Assembly: GCA_018000995.1 (NCBI GenBank)
Contig: JAGNIU010000011.1
Span: 41,703 to 105,702, forward strand
Direction: 5' to 3'
DNA: 64,000 bases
Source of the DNA: Bacteroidia bacterium
GTDB lineage: Bacteria; Bacteroidota; Bacteroidia; B-17B0; Aurantibacillaceae
The notes under the pieces were generated by a model. The model was not told where the DNA came from, did not search any database, and was given only the letters and a program-made list of their open reading frames with translations. Numbering within the stretch: position 1 is the first letter of the stretch; every line of letters begins with the position of its first letter. This document shows, in pieces, positions 8,823 to 17,435 of this stretch. Made by a program: the position numbers and the translations under genes.

Positions 8823-9872
8823 ATGACAAGAAATTTAGGATTAGACATTATGAGAGCCTTTTCAATTTGGCTTGTTTTACTTCAGCATGGGGGCATCAAC
8901 ATTCATGGACTTGCCCCTTTAAGAATAGGAGGCATTGGTGTAGAAATATTCTTTGTTTTAAGCGGTTTTCTGATTGGCGGAATTCTTTTTCGAGAAATTG
9001 ACAAAGGAAATTCTTTTGTACAGACATTGAAAACTTTTTGGATACGAAGGTGGCTTAGAGTACTGCCACTTTATTATGCTGTTCTTTTAATTAAATTTAT
9101 TTTTATTGACCACTCTATAGGTATTAATATTTTGTATTATGTATTTTTTCTACAGAACAATTTTTACGGCATAGATTATTTTGGAGTTTCATGGAGTTTA
9201 GTTATTGAAGAATGGTTCTATTTATTTGCACCCATATTTCTTCTTTTCGTAACTACATTTTTCAAAGCAGATAAAAAAGTATTCATTTCCATGATAATGT
9301 TTATTATATGCGTCATTATTTTAAGACTTATATATGTTTTTCATGGCAATATCCCTTATGAAGGCGTTAATGGAAACTTCCCTTTTAGATTTGATTCGTT
9401 ATTCATTGGAGTTGTTTTTGCTTTTATTAAACATAAAAAATGGAAACTATATGATCTAGCAAGTTCTCCGAAAGTTTTTGCTTTAGGAGTTATTTTATTT
9501 GTTGGATATATATTCTATTATTGGACTTTAGCCTATCCAGAGAATATGATAAATAAAGTTTGGTTTCCAAGAACGTTAGGTTTCTTTATTCTTCCATTCG
9601 CAATATCTTTGACTATTCCTTATATTTCAAATATAAAACTGCAGACCGATAAAAATGTATCAACCAAAATATTTTTCTTATTTATTAATACAACCAGTAT
9701 ACTTACATACAGCATATACTTAATACATCCTTTTATATATTCTTTGGGATTGAATCTTATAACATCAATTCTGATTACATATTTAATTAGTTGGTTTACA
9801 TACAAGTATTTCGAGAAACCAATTTTAAAATACAGAGACAAAATAACCGGCTACAATAGCACTTTGCAATAA
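8823..9872 (+). CDS. Membrane acyltransferase, OafA/YrhL family (acyltransferase 3)
   Basis: The 349-residue protein begins LGLDIMRAFSIWLVLLQH, where the Arg and the His form the conserved pair of acyltransferase 3 enzymes, and continues with EIFFVLSGFLIGG. There are about ten hydrophobic segments. Such proteins move acetyl or other acyl groups onto sugars of O-antigen, exopolysaccharide or peptidoglycan at the inner membrane. It has no fused SGNH domain and no sugar-pathway neighbour, so the acceptor is unknown. The codon use is AT-rich, somewhat more so than neighbouring genes, which would fit acquisition by transfer but is weak evidence. Confidence 0.88.
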   Translation: MTRNLGLDIMRAFSIWLVLLQHGGINIHGLAPLRIGGIGVEIFFVLSGFLIGGILFREIDKGNSFVQTLKTFWIRRWLRVLPLYYAVLLIKFIFIDHSIGINILYYVFFLQNNFYGIDYFGVSWSLVIEEWFYLFAPIFLLFVTTFFKADKKVFISMIMFIICVIILRLIYVFHGNIPYEGVNGNFPFRFDSLFIGVVFAFIKHKKWKLYDLASSPKVFALGVILFVGYIFYYWTLAYPENMINKVWFPRTLGFFILPFAISLTIPYISNIKLQTDKNVSTKIFFLFINTTSILTYSIYLIHPFIYSLGLNLITSILITYLISWFTYKYFEKPILKYRDKITGYNSTLQ

Positions 9873-9999
9873 GCGTAGACGGACGTGTGAATATGAACAG
9901 TAAAACATTTAATAAACAGTAGTGGTAGCATGATAGGTAGGTGTTCCAAAAGCACCGCCAATCGTTAACCGTTGCAACACGTCTAAAAATTCCACCAAC

Positions 10000-10087
10000 A
10001 CCGAATACAATAAAACAAAAGAAGTATCGTTATTAAGCTATCTTCTCTGCTAAAGAGAATGCTCTGTTTTAAAATTCTGTATTCGGT
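10000..10087 (+). promoter_or_regulatory. Structured inverted-repeat leader before the 10090 gene
   Basis: An exact 10-bp stem (ACCGAATACA at 10000-10009 with TGTATTCGGT at 10078-10087) continues after a bulge into a 7-bp stem (TAAAACA at 10011-10017 with TGTTTTA at 10065-10071). The enclosed bases can make either a 5-bp hairpin (10020-10024 with 10042-10046) or a 6-bp hairpin (10043-10048 with 10054-10059), which exclude each other. It ends two bases before the ATG at 10090. I match it to no known riboswitch class; a leader function is inference. Confidence 0.4.
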
Positions 10088-10089
10088 TA

Positions 10090-10659
10090 ATGAAATTTAT
10101 TCCCATATTATTAATATGCCTTTTTTCATTACCATCATTTAGTCAAACCGCCATTAAAGGTCCGTGGACAATTGAATGTGGTGCAAGTTCACCGAATGCT
10201 TTCATAAGATCTACCAGTTTTAATTTGCGATACATTTCACCAAGATTCAGATGGTCGAATGAGGATATAGATGAAGACAATCCTAAATCCGAGAAATTTA
10301 AGAATACACGTTTAATGGTTGAATTAATTTACACACCGCCGTTCAAAGTTTTTTGCGCCGGGTTTAATGTACAATCCCGTATTGTGCGATATAAAAAATT
10401 TAGTATGGAAATTTATGGCGGCATGAAACTCTTTCTTGTAACCGGAACTGAATACACCATCCCCAATACAAGAGGCGGGCGCAAAGGAGATTCATGGTAT
10501 TTAAATTTAGGCTTGCTCTGGCAAGTTGACCTTGGCATGTTTGCTCCTTTTGCTGATATTGGTGGCGACCGTATAATTACAGTGGGAACAGAAATGCACC
10601 TCCGTAAAATTTACCAAAAACCACAAAGGAGATATAAATTACTTAGAGAGAAAAATTAA
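10090..10659 (+). CDS. Secreted protein of unknown function, possible small outer-membrane barrel
   Basis: A 189-residue protein with a signal peptide that ends around FSQ (residue 19). The mature part is rich in aromatic and alternating hydrophobic residues in strands such as IYGGMKLFLV and WYLNLGLLWQVDLGMF, which suggests a beta barrel with a periodic strand pattern. It ends with a basic tail. I do not recognise the family. The ATG lies two bases after a long inverted repeat that could fold in the mRNA leader. There is no operon partner: the next gene begins about 140 bases later. Confidence 0.7.
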   Translation: MKFIPILLICLFSLPSFSQTAIKGPWTIECGASSPNAFIRSTSFNLRYISPRFRWSNEDIDEDNPKSEKFKNTRLMVELIYTPPFKVFCAGFNVQSRIVRYKKFSMEIYGGMKLFLVTGTEYTIPNTRGGRKGDSWYLNLGLLWQVDLGMFAPFADIGGDRIITVGTEMHLRKIYQKPQRRYKLLREKN

Positions 10660-10798
10660 GGTAATACAAAATGGTGTGTAGTATCTAATTCCTGACTTTC
10701 ATACCAAATGGCAAATGAAAAGAGCAAGACGCAGTAAACAATAATAAGCATTTGTAATTCGTTCAAAATTTGTAATTTTATTGCTCGCAAAAGAACAC

Positions 10799-11374
10799 AT
10801 GAAGAAAGCTACTACTTCTAAAAAAAGTTTATCGTCATCCCAGCGCGACGAATTACTTAAAACCTTAAAAACACGTTTTGAAAAAAACATGAAACGTCAC
10901 AAAGGCATTGAATGGGCAAAAGTTGAAACTAAATTACTGGCTAAACCTGAAAAACTTTGGTCGCTTGAAGAAATGGAAATAAGCGGTGGCGAACCTGATG
11001 TAGTTGGCTTCGATAAAAAAAGCGGAGAGTTTATATTTTTCGATTGCTCAGAAGAAAGTCCGAAAGGTCGCCGAAGTTTTTGTTACGATCACGAAGCATT
11101 ACAATCGAGAAAAGAACACAAACCAAAAAATAGTGCCATAGGTATGGCTAATGAAATGGGTGTTGAGATTTTATCGGAAGAACAATACCGCGAACTACAA
11201 AAACTTGGAGAGTTTGATGTAAAAACATCGAGCTGGGTAAAAACACCTAAAGAAATAAGAGAATTGGGTGGCGCTCTTTTTTGTGACCGCCGATTTAACA
11301 CAGTTTTCGTTTATCACAACGGCGCCGAATCTTATTATGCAGCAAGAGCATTCCGTGCTTCTTTAAGAGTTTAA
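10799..11374 (+). CDS. DUF4256 family protein
   Basis: A soluble protein of 191 residues when started at the ATG at 10799; a TTG at 10781 would add six residues and is less likely. The sequence has GGEPDVVGFDKKSGEFIFFD followed by CSEESPKGRRSFCYDHEAL and a C-terminal ALFCDRRFNTVFVYHNGAESYY segment, which fits DUF4256. The function of the family is not known. The next gene (YdeI-like) starts nine bases after its stop, so the two are likely co-transcribed. Confidence 0.8.
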   Translation: MKKATTSKKSLSSSQRDELLKTLKTRFEKNMKRHKGIEWAKVETKLLAKPEKLWSLEEMEISGGEPDVVGFDKKSGEFIFFDCSEESPKGRRSFCYDHEALQSRKEHKPKNSAIGMANEMGVEILSEEQYRELQKLGEFDVKTSSWVKTPKEIRELGGALFCDRRFNTVFVYHNGAESYYAARAFRASLRV

Positions 11375-11383
11375 GATTTTATA

Positions 11384-11941
11384 ATGAAAGTTATTTTTTT
11401 CGAAACTCCCGCCGAATTTAGAACATGGTTAAAAAAGAACCACAAAAAAGAAACTGAATTGTTTGTTGGTTTTTATAAAGTGGGGACTAAAAAACCATCT
11501 ATGACTTGGTCGCAATCCGTTGATCAGGCACTTTGTTTTGGTTGGATAGATGGTGTAAGAAGATCAATTGATAAAGAAAGCTATTGCAATCGTTTTACGC
11601 CGCGGAGAAGTACAAGTAACTGGAGTAATATCAACATCAAAAAAGTTGAAGAACTCACCAAAGCCGGACTCATGATGCCTGCAGGACAAAAAGCATTTGA
11701 ACTACGAAAAGACAGTAAATCCGGAATTTATTCTTTCGAAACAGAACCGGTTGATTTATCCCCAAAATATAAAAGAGAATTTAAAAAAAACAAAATGGCT
11801 TGGGATTTTTTCAATACACAAGCGCCTTCGTATAAAAAAGTAATCATACATTGGGTAATGAGTGCCAAACAAGAAAAAACTCAATTATCAAGATTAGAAA
11901 AAGCAATTAAAACAAGCGGACTAAAAAAGCGAATACTCTAA
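11384..11941 (+). CDS. YdeI/OmpD-associated family protein
   Basis: The 185-residue protein reads ETPAEFRTWLKKNHKKETEL at its start, then SVDQALCFGWIDGVRRSID and RFTPRRSTSNWSNIN, the hallmarks of the YdeI/OmdA (bacteriocin-protection) family. It lacks a signal peptide and is presumably cytosolic. Members have been linked to resistance to cationic peptides in enterobacteria, but the mechanism is not known and transfer of that role to this lineage is not safe. It is probably in one transcript with the DUF4256 gene. Confidence 0.85.
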   Translation: MKVIFFETPAEFRTWLKKNHKKETELFVGFYKVGTKKPSMTWSQSVDQALCFGWIDGVRRSIDKESYCNRFTPRRSTSNWSNINIKKVEELTKAGLMMPAGQKAFELRKDSKSGIYSFETEPVDLSPKYKREFKKNKMAWDFFNTQAPSYKKVIIHWVMSAKQEKTQLSRLEKAIKTSGLKKRIL

Positions 11942-12003
11942 AGCGGTTTTCACGGATTTGTAATCATTAGAGTTTGTACATTAAAATACTCTACCGGACA
12001 TTT

Positions 12004-12088
12004 TTGCCACAAAATCACTAAAACTCTAAATCCCACAAAAATCACACATAGTTTAGTGGGATTTTGTGTATTTGTGTTTTCGTGGCCT
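12004..12088. repeat. Intergenic inverted repeat with GTGGGATTTTGTG arm
   Basis: Two imperfect arms (GCCACAAAATCAC... at 12006 onward and ...GTGTTTTCGTGGC ending at 12087) pair across a short centre, with the core TCCCAC/GTGGGA. The gene-free stretch 11942-12189 contains this element and nothing else I can name. The CCACGAAAACACAAATAC-type sequence looks like a recurrent intergenic repeat of this phylum. It may act as a terminator between the convergent genes on either side. Confidence 0.55.
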
Positions 12089-12189
12089 ATTCCAAAGCAT
12101 AGTTCGAACAGTTGTAGTTTCTAATCCGTGACAAAAATTCAATCAGATTACAAATTCGAGCGAACATAATCGGAATGAGTGTACTAGAA

Positions 12190-13377
12190 TTATCGGAATA
12201 ACATAAACTCTACCCTTCTGTTTAATTTCCGTCCGGCTTCAGTATCGTTAGTAGTAATTGGTTTTTGACTGCCGAATCCTTTAAAGGTTATCCGCGTTGG
12301 TTCAATTTTTTTCGAGACTAAATAATCTGCAACAGCTTGCGCTCTTTTTTCGGAGAGTGTTTGATTAATGGTTTCACTTCCTTTGTTATCTGTATGTCCG
12401 GAAATTTCAATTTTAAGTAATGATTTATTATTTAAGTAAACTGCTACAGAATCTAACTCTGCAAAAGATGATGGTAATAATTTAGCCTCGCCGGTTTCAA
12501 ACAAAACATTATTTAAAATAAGTGGCTTGTCTAATGATATTTCATGAGGATTTGCATTGCCTGCAGAATCAATCGTGGGTGAATTAAAAACTGTTGGTTT
12601 TATTGTGTCTATTTTTTGTTTCACAATAGTATCAAAGTACGCAACATACACAGGCGGTTGTTTTCTTAAACTTACATCATCAATATAATAATAAGCATCT
12701 CTATCGGTACGCTGATTTATTCTGGTGTGAACACTCTTTGGAGCTTTTACGTTTGTAGCGCCAATGTACCCTTCATCAAAACCTCCAATCAATAAATATT
12801 GCTCCCCTCCTCTTGCCATATATTCTAAACTTACTTTGTGCCACTCCACAGTATCCGTTCCCACTTCTTCATTTATTTTAATGTAATTAGGTTTTAGTCC
12901 GGTTATATAACCCGAACTTGTATAGGTAACACTTCCTTTTAATAAACAAACACCAATTTGTTCAATGGTAGCACGTGAATAATCCGCTAAGCTTAAATAA
13001 AAAGTGACATCGTATTTTACACCACCGGTTAAAGGTGCTGTTAATTGAGTAATTAAAAATTCACGGTAATCGTGATGCGAAAATAAATAGAATCCGGCGT
13101 AACATTTTCCGCTATTGGCTTTTTGAATGCCCATTGGGTTATTAGGCACTTGTGATTCAGACTTTGCTTTGTCTTTTTTACTACACTCGCAAAATAAATC
13201 GGTAGTTCCCATTGTTGGTGCCGACCAAGAGTTATTTGCACCAATAGAAGAAAGAATGAGCGGAATATATTTATTGTGTTCGAAACTGGAATCCGCTACA
13301 AAATTCTGAGATTTTGCGGATTGCAAAAAGCTTAGAATAAAAACACCACTAAGTAAATGTTTCAGAAAATAGTTCAT
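12190..13377 (-). CDS. OmpA-family outer-membrane/peptidoglycan-binding protein
   Basis: Started at the ATG at 13377 the protein has 395 residues with a signal peptide ending SAKSQ. A frame extension reaching 13512 would run through the transcription terminator at 13454-13486, so it is rejected. The first 270 residues form a beta-rich domain with several cysteines (FCEC, KCYAGF) that resembles carbohydrate-binding or PEP-CTERM-like jelly rolls. The last 110 residues are an OmpA C-terminal domain: EISGHTDNKGSETINQTLSE then RAQAVADYL and GFGSQKPI. This domain should bind diaminopimelate in peptidoglycan and anchor the protein. Confidence 0.88.
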   Translation of the reverse strand: MNYFLKHLLSGVFILSFLQSAKSQNFVADSSFEHNKYIPLILSSIGANNSWSAPTMGTTDLFCECSKKDKAKSESQVPNNPMGIQKANSGKCYAGFYLFSHHDYREFLITQLTAPLTGGVKYDVTFYLSLADYSRATIEQIGVCLLKGSVTYTSSGYITGLKPNYIKINEEVGTDTVEWHKVSLEYMARGGEQYLLIGGFDEGYIGATNVKAPKSVHTRINQRTDRDAYYYIDDVSLRKQPPVYVAYFDTIVKQKIDTIKPTVFNSPTIDSAGNANPHEISLDKPLILNNVLFETGEAKLLPSSFAELDSVAVYLNNKSLLKIEISGHTDNKGSETINQTLSEKRAQAVADYLVSKKIEPTRITFKGFGSQKPITTNDTEAGRKLNRRVEFMLFR

Positions 13378-13453
13378 TCCGGTTACGATAACGCTAAAAT
13401 TGGTTAGGGTTACAGCCTGAAATAACAAAAAATAAGCGGGATAACAAAATATC

Positions 13454-13486
13454 AAAAAAAAGTCATCAATTAATTGATGACTTTTT
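13454..13486 (-). terminator. Perfect 30-bp palindrome acting as intrinsic terminator
   Basis: Positions 13457-13486 are a perfect palindrome centred on AATTAATT with GTCATC/GATGAC in the arms, and seven A residues on the plus strand give a U tract for minus-strand RNA. It lies just after the coiled-coil lipoprotein gene (ends at 13552) and separates it from the OmpA-family gene. Confidence 0.85.
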
Positions 13487-13551
13487 CGGGAACTATCGAA
13501 ACCGTATCCCACTTTGGATTAAATCCTTAATGTCGGTTCATGGTTAATAAT

Positions 13552-14403
13552 TTATAATGAAATCACTAAGTATTTTGAAGCGCTCCAAAATAATTCAGGA
13601 TCGTTGATGGTAATACTCTCTACAGTTCTACCATTTTTATTTAAAGAAAATGAACCTGTTGGATGCGTTGTTATAATTTTGATTCCTTTACTATTAATAG
13701 GGATTGTTGTGGTTTGCAAATAATCGATTTTAGTAAACATATTCATGTCTAAATTATTACTCAATTTAGCTGTTTGTCCAATTCCTAAAAAGCCACCTTG
13801 CTTATCCACTAAGTTCCATTGTTGTAAATCAACAGAAGTTCCAACAATATAATAAGCGGCACGTAATTCACCTGATTTATTCTCGATACTTTGTGATAAC
13901 TGACTATTTCTAATCATTAAGGTGTCAACCACAATTCTAAATTCAGCTACTTCTTCGTTCAGTCCTTTTAATTCTTCATTCAAATTAATTAACTCCACAT
14001 ACTTCATGGTTAATTGATTATTTAAAATGTCGATTGTTTTTTCTAATTCAACATTCTTCTTGTTTGAAGCATTAAATTTACCACGGAGCTCTTTAATTTT
14101 TTTGTTATTAGAGTCCATCAACTTATTAATAGCTTTAATTTCAAGAGCGATTCTTTCCTTCTGAGTTACTTTCAAATCCTTTTTACCGGTGTTCATCATA
14201 ATAACACGTTGGCGGGCTGTTACTGAATCTAAATTACGTTCTACTTCATTAAAGTAGGTGATATATTCATTAACTGTGGTTTCGCTGCTTTCAATCACGC
14301 CTAAAAGAGAGTCTCTTTGTTGTCGCACTAACTCTTCCTTACTCGTATTCGTGCATGCTAACACTCCAAATGCGGCTATTGCTATAAAAATGTATTTTTT
14401 CAT
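13552..14403 (-). CDS. Coiled-coil lipoprotein of unknown function
   Basis: The 283-residue protein has a lipoprotein signal with lipobox GVLAC (Cys17). Residues about 20-180 are a long charged heptad region (many E, L, N and K, few aromatic residues) that should form a coiled coil. The C-terminal 100 residues are more globular, with GIGQTAKLSNNLDMNMFTKI and a strand-rich end. It resembles Bacteroidota lipoproteins annotated only as hypothetical. It should sit on the periplasmic face of a membrane. It has its own downstream terminator and so appears monocistronic. Confidence 0.75.
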   Translation of the reverse strand: MKKYIFIAIAAFGVLACTNTSKEELVRQQRDSLLGVIESSETTVNEYITYFNEVERNLDSVTARQRVIMMNTGKKDLKVTQKERIALEIKAINKLMDSNNKKIKELRGKFNASNKKNVELEKTIDILNNQLTMKYVELINLNEELKGLNEEVAEFRIVVDTLMIRNSQLSQSIENKSGELRAAYYIVGTSVDLQQWNLVDKQGGFLGIGQTAKLSNNLDMNMFTKIDYLQTTTIPINSKGIKIITTHPTGSFSLNKNGRTVESITINDPELFWSASKYLVISL

Positions 14404-14568
14404 GATATTTATTTGTTTGTTTTAAGTTTAATTAATTAAATACAAAGTAGCAGATATTGAAACCCGCGAGTGTTACAGCATTAACAGAAAAACTTACATA
14501 GTTCTCACTTTTTCTATTGCAAGTAAGAATGAGAATGTTTATTTTTATCTCATTCAAACCCATATTAT

Positions 14569-15045
14569 ATGTCAGCACTAAAAAACATAACACTTACTCT
14601 GGTAATTTTCTTATCCTTAAACACAATAGCTCAAAACAAACGTTTTGTTGAGGAAGTAGCTCTATATCATTTAGACAGTTTAACAAGAAGCAATGCCGAT
14701 TTTAAATTGGTTCAATATTATACCAAAGGATTTTTAGTGGCCGCCAAAACTGGTATAAAAGATACCGCTGCGGATTTTAAAATTAAAAGGAATACCAATA
14801 TGGCTTCCATTCATAAAGATTTAGTCATAATAGAAAAAGAAAAACTAATTAATTTTCCATTTACCGAAGCCAAACAAAAAAATAAAAATTACACCACACT
14901 TAATATTTATCACTACTTAAAAATCGGCGATAATTATTTTGTGTTTTTTGATATTCAACGTCAGTTTGATGGTCATAATATTTTATTGGTAATGAATTCG
15001 AAAGGCGATTTAATCCGCTATAAGCTTGAAGCTTATAAGAATTAA
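14569..15045 (+). CDS. Secreted protein of unknown function
   Basis: A 158-residue protein with a clear signal peptide (hydrophobic LTLVIFLSLN, end near IAQN). The mature part is mixed alpha/beta with the sequence NIYHYLKIGDNYFVFFDIQR near the end. I do not recognise the family and see no catalytic motif. It is followed 24 bases later by the MFS transporter gene in the same direction, so a shared transcript is likely. Confidence 0.65.
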   Translation: MSALKNITLTLVIFLSLNTIAQNKRFVEEVALYHLDSLTRSNADFKLVQYYTKGFLVAAKTGIKDTAADFKIKRNTNMASIHKDLVIIEKEKLINFPFTEAKQKNKNYTTLNIYHYLKIGDNYFVFFDIQRQFDGHNILLVMNSKGDLIRYKLEAYKN

Positions 15046-15069
15046 TTCCTGCCCTAACACAACACCGTC

Positions 15070-16287
15070 TTGAAATACATAACACGTACTATTTGGATTT
15101 TATCGTTGGTTAGTTTATTCGCTGATGTGGCTAGCGAAATGCTTTACCCTGTTATGCCTATTTATTTAAAGACAATTGGTTTTTCGGTTGTACTTATTGG
15201 TGTACTCGAAGGTGTAGCTGAAGCGGTGGCCGGATTAAGTAAAGGTTATTTCGGAAAACTTTCTGATACCACAGGAAAACGAACTCCATTCATTCAACTC
15301 GGATATTTATTAAGCGCTATATCAAGACCCATGATGGTGGCGTTTGTTTATCCTCTCTGGATTTTTTCTGCAAGAACACTCGATCGTTTTGGGAAAGGTT
15401 TAAGAACAGGCGCCAGAGACGCCATGTTATCAGATGAAGCGACTCAAAAAACAAAAGGAAAAGTATTTGGCTTTCATCGCTCAATGGACACTTTCGGTGC
15501 TGTATTAGGACCATCACTAGCTCTACTTTATTTGTATTATTTCCCTGAAGATTATAAAACACTTTTTTTAGTAGCTTTCATTCCCGGTCTAATTGCTTTT
15601 TTTTCAACTCTATTAATAAAAGACAAAAAAACAATTGACCAGAAACCAAAACATAAGGTTACTTTCTTTTCCTTTATTAAGTATTGGAAACAAAGTCCGG
15701 CTATGTACCGCAAATTAGTTATTGGCCTTTTAGTTTTCACCCTCTTCAATAGTTCGGATGTTTTTCTTTTATTAAAAGCTAAGCAGTCAGGCTTTGACGA
15801 TACAACCATAATTGGTATGTACATTTTTTATAATCTTATTTATGCTTTGTTTGCTTTTCCTATTGGGATTTTGGCGGATGGCATCGGACTAAAAACTATT
15901 TTTATTACCGGATTGGGTTTATTTGCATTAGTGTATTTTGGAATGGCTTTTAACACCAATAAATATTTATTCTTCGCTTTGTTTTTTGTGTATGGTCTTT
16001 TTTCAGCCGCCACCGAAGGAATTTCCAAAGCGTGGATATCCAACATCACACCTAAAAAAGATACAGCCACAGCTATCGGCACTTTTACAGGATTCCAAAG
16101 TATATGTGCCATGCTAGCAAGTTCACTCACCGGTTTGATTTGGTTTTATTTTGATGCAGCAACTGCCTTCATTGCAACGGCAATTGTCACTGTATTGGTC
16201 ATGTTTTATTTAATGACCATTGCTAAACCTCCAACAACAACCGTTGAAGTTATAGAAGCTGAGAATAAACCCGTCATCAAAGGCTAA
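15070..16287 (+). CDS. MFS transporter
   Basis: A 405-residue protein with about twelve membrane segments. The family loop GKLSDTTGKRTP between segments 2 and 3 matches the MFS motif A pattern (GxLsDrxGrr), and DRFGKGLRTGARDAM follows in the next loop, a pattern common in DHA-type exporters of unknown substrate. It starts with TTG at 15070 (no upstream ATG in frame). The substrate cannot be told from sequence. The rsmH-like gene begins 17 bases after its stop. Confidence 0.88.
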   Translation: MKYITRTIWILSLVSLFADVASEMLYPVMPIYLKTIGFSVVLIGVLEGVAEAVAGLSKGYFGKLSDTTGKRTPFIQLGYLLSAISRPMMVAFVYPLWIFSARTLDRFGKGLRTGARDAMLSDEATQKTKGKVFGFHRSMDTFGAVLGPSLALLYLYYFPEDYKTLFLVAFIPGLIAFFSTLLIKDKKTIDQKPKHKVTFFSFIKYWKQSPAMYRKLVIGLLVFTLFNSSDVFLLLKAKQSGFDDTTIIGMYIFYNLIYALFAFPIGILADGIGLKTIFITGLGLFALVYFGMAFNTNKYLFFALFFVYGLFSAATEGISKAWISNITPKKDTATAIGTFTGFQSICAMLASSLTGLIWFYFDAATAFIATAIVTVLVMFYLMTIAKPPTTTVEVIEAENKPVIKG

Positions 16288-16304
16288 ATTGTTACCTTTA
16301 CGGA

Positions 16305-17354
16305 ATGGAAGAGCAGGGACCAAAAAAACCACGACGCGTACGTTATAAAGGCACACACCCAAAAGCGTTTAAAGAAAAATACAAAGAACTAAATCCCGAA
16401 CAATACGCGGCGGATATTGAAAAGGTTATTCAACAAGGCAAGACCCCTGCAGGTATGCATCGTTCTATTGCAGTAAAAGAAATATTAGATTTTCTGAAAA
16501 TAAAAAAAGGACAAGTTGGATTAGACGCCACTCTTGGTTACGGCGGACATTCTCTTGAAATATTAAAACTTTTAGGTCCCAAAGGGAAACTATTTGCTAC
16601 TGATGTTGATCCCTTTGAATTACCAAGAACAAAAGAACGCTTAGCGGCTTTAGGTTACGGAGAAGATGTTTTAGCTATACGTCAAATGAATTTTGCAGGT
16701 ATAGATCAAATTGTAGCAGAGGCTGGTCCGTTAAATTTCGTTTTAGCTGATCTTGGCGTTTCTTCTATGCAAATCGATAATCCGGATAGAGGATTTTCTT
16801 TTAAGATTGATGGTCCGTTAGACCTTAGATTAAATCCGAAAAAAGGAAAATCAGCGGCGGCATTTTTAAAAACACTCTCTGTAGAAGAGTTGGGGGAATT
16901 ACTTCTTGAATATTCCGACGAACCTTATTACAAACATATTGCTAAAATGGTTACTGATAAATTAGCTAAAGGGATGATTATTGCTACTACAAAAGACCTC
17001 CAAGAAGTAATTACAGAAGCCTTAGATCAAGTGCCAAAGAATATTACAAAAGACGAAATAAAAAAATCTTGTCAACGCACCTTTCAGGCATTACGCATTG
17101 CAGTGAATGATGAATTTGGAGTATTAGAAAAATTTTTAGAGAAATTGCCCGATGCCTTAGCACCGGGTGGAAGAGTTGCTATACTTTCTTTTCATTCGGG
17201 TGAAGACCGCCGCGTAAAAAAATCATTTCAATATTTTTTCCGTGAAGGCATATTTAAAGAAATAGCACCCGACCCTATTCGTCCAACTGCCGAAGAATGT
17301 AATGCGAATCCAAGAGCTAAGTCTGCTAAATTGCGTTGGGCTATAAAAGCATAA
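16305..17354 (+). CDS. rsmH: RsmH-type 16S rRNA (cytosine-N4) methyltransferase, divergent form
   Basis: The 349-residue protein has all RsmH landmarks: MHRSIAVKEIL, the SAM-binding GLDATLGYGGHSLEIL, DLGVSS, RGFSF and GPLDLR, and late AILSFHSGEDRRVKKSF and RPTAEE. RsmH methylates N4 of C1402 in the decoding centre. It is unusual in two ways: it is not beside mraZ or ftsL as dcw-cluster rsmH genes are, and it has an extra basic N-terminus of about 50 residues and deviates from the canonical HVPVL entry. It may therefore be a paralogue with a different target. The TACCTTTA box at 16293-16300 ends four bases before the ATG. Confidence 0.85.
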   Translation: MEEQGPKKPRRVRYKGTHPKAFKEKYKELNPEQYAADIEKVIQQGKTPAGMHRSIAVKEILDFLKIKKGQVGLDATLGYGGHSLEILKLLGPKGKLFATDVDPFELPRTKERLAALGYGEDVLAIRQMNFAGIDQIVAEAGPLNFVLADLGVSSMQIDNPDRGFSFKIDGPLDLRLNPKKGKSAAAFLKTLSVEELGELLLEYSDEPYYKHIAKMVTDKLAKGMIIATTKDLQEVITEALDQVPKNITKDEIKKSCQRTFQALRIAVNDEFGVLEKFLEKLPDALAPGGRVAILSFHSGEDRRVKKSFQYFFREGIFKEIAPDPIRPTAEECNANPRAKSAKLRWAIKA

Positions 17355-17435
17355 GTAAGTTTATTAAAAGTGACAAACATCAACTTACCGTGTGATAACA
17401 AACATCAGTAACTTAAACCAATTATTAGTAAATTA

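Noticed and set aside
8823..9872. Laterally acquired gene island around the acyltransferase
   Set aside because: Only one gene shows a slightly higher AT content and no flanking repeat or integrase is seen.
9873..10087. IS or transposon end from short inverted segments
   Set aside because: No transposase frame and only the local inverted repeat is present; I treat it as a leader structure.
12190..13512. Extended start of the OmpA-family gene to 13512
   Set aside because: The extension crosses the perfect palindrome terminator at 13454-13486, and the signal peptide begins at 13377.
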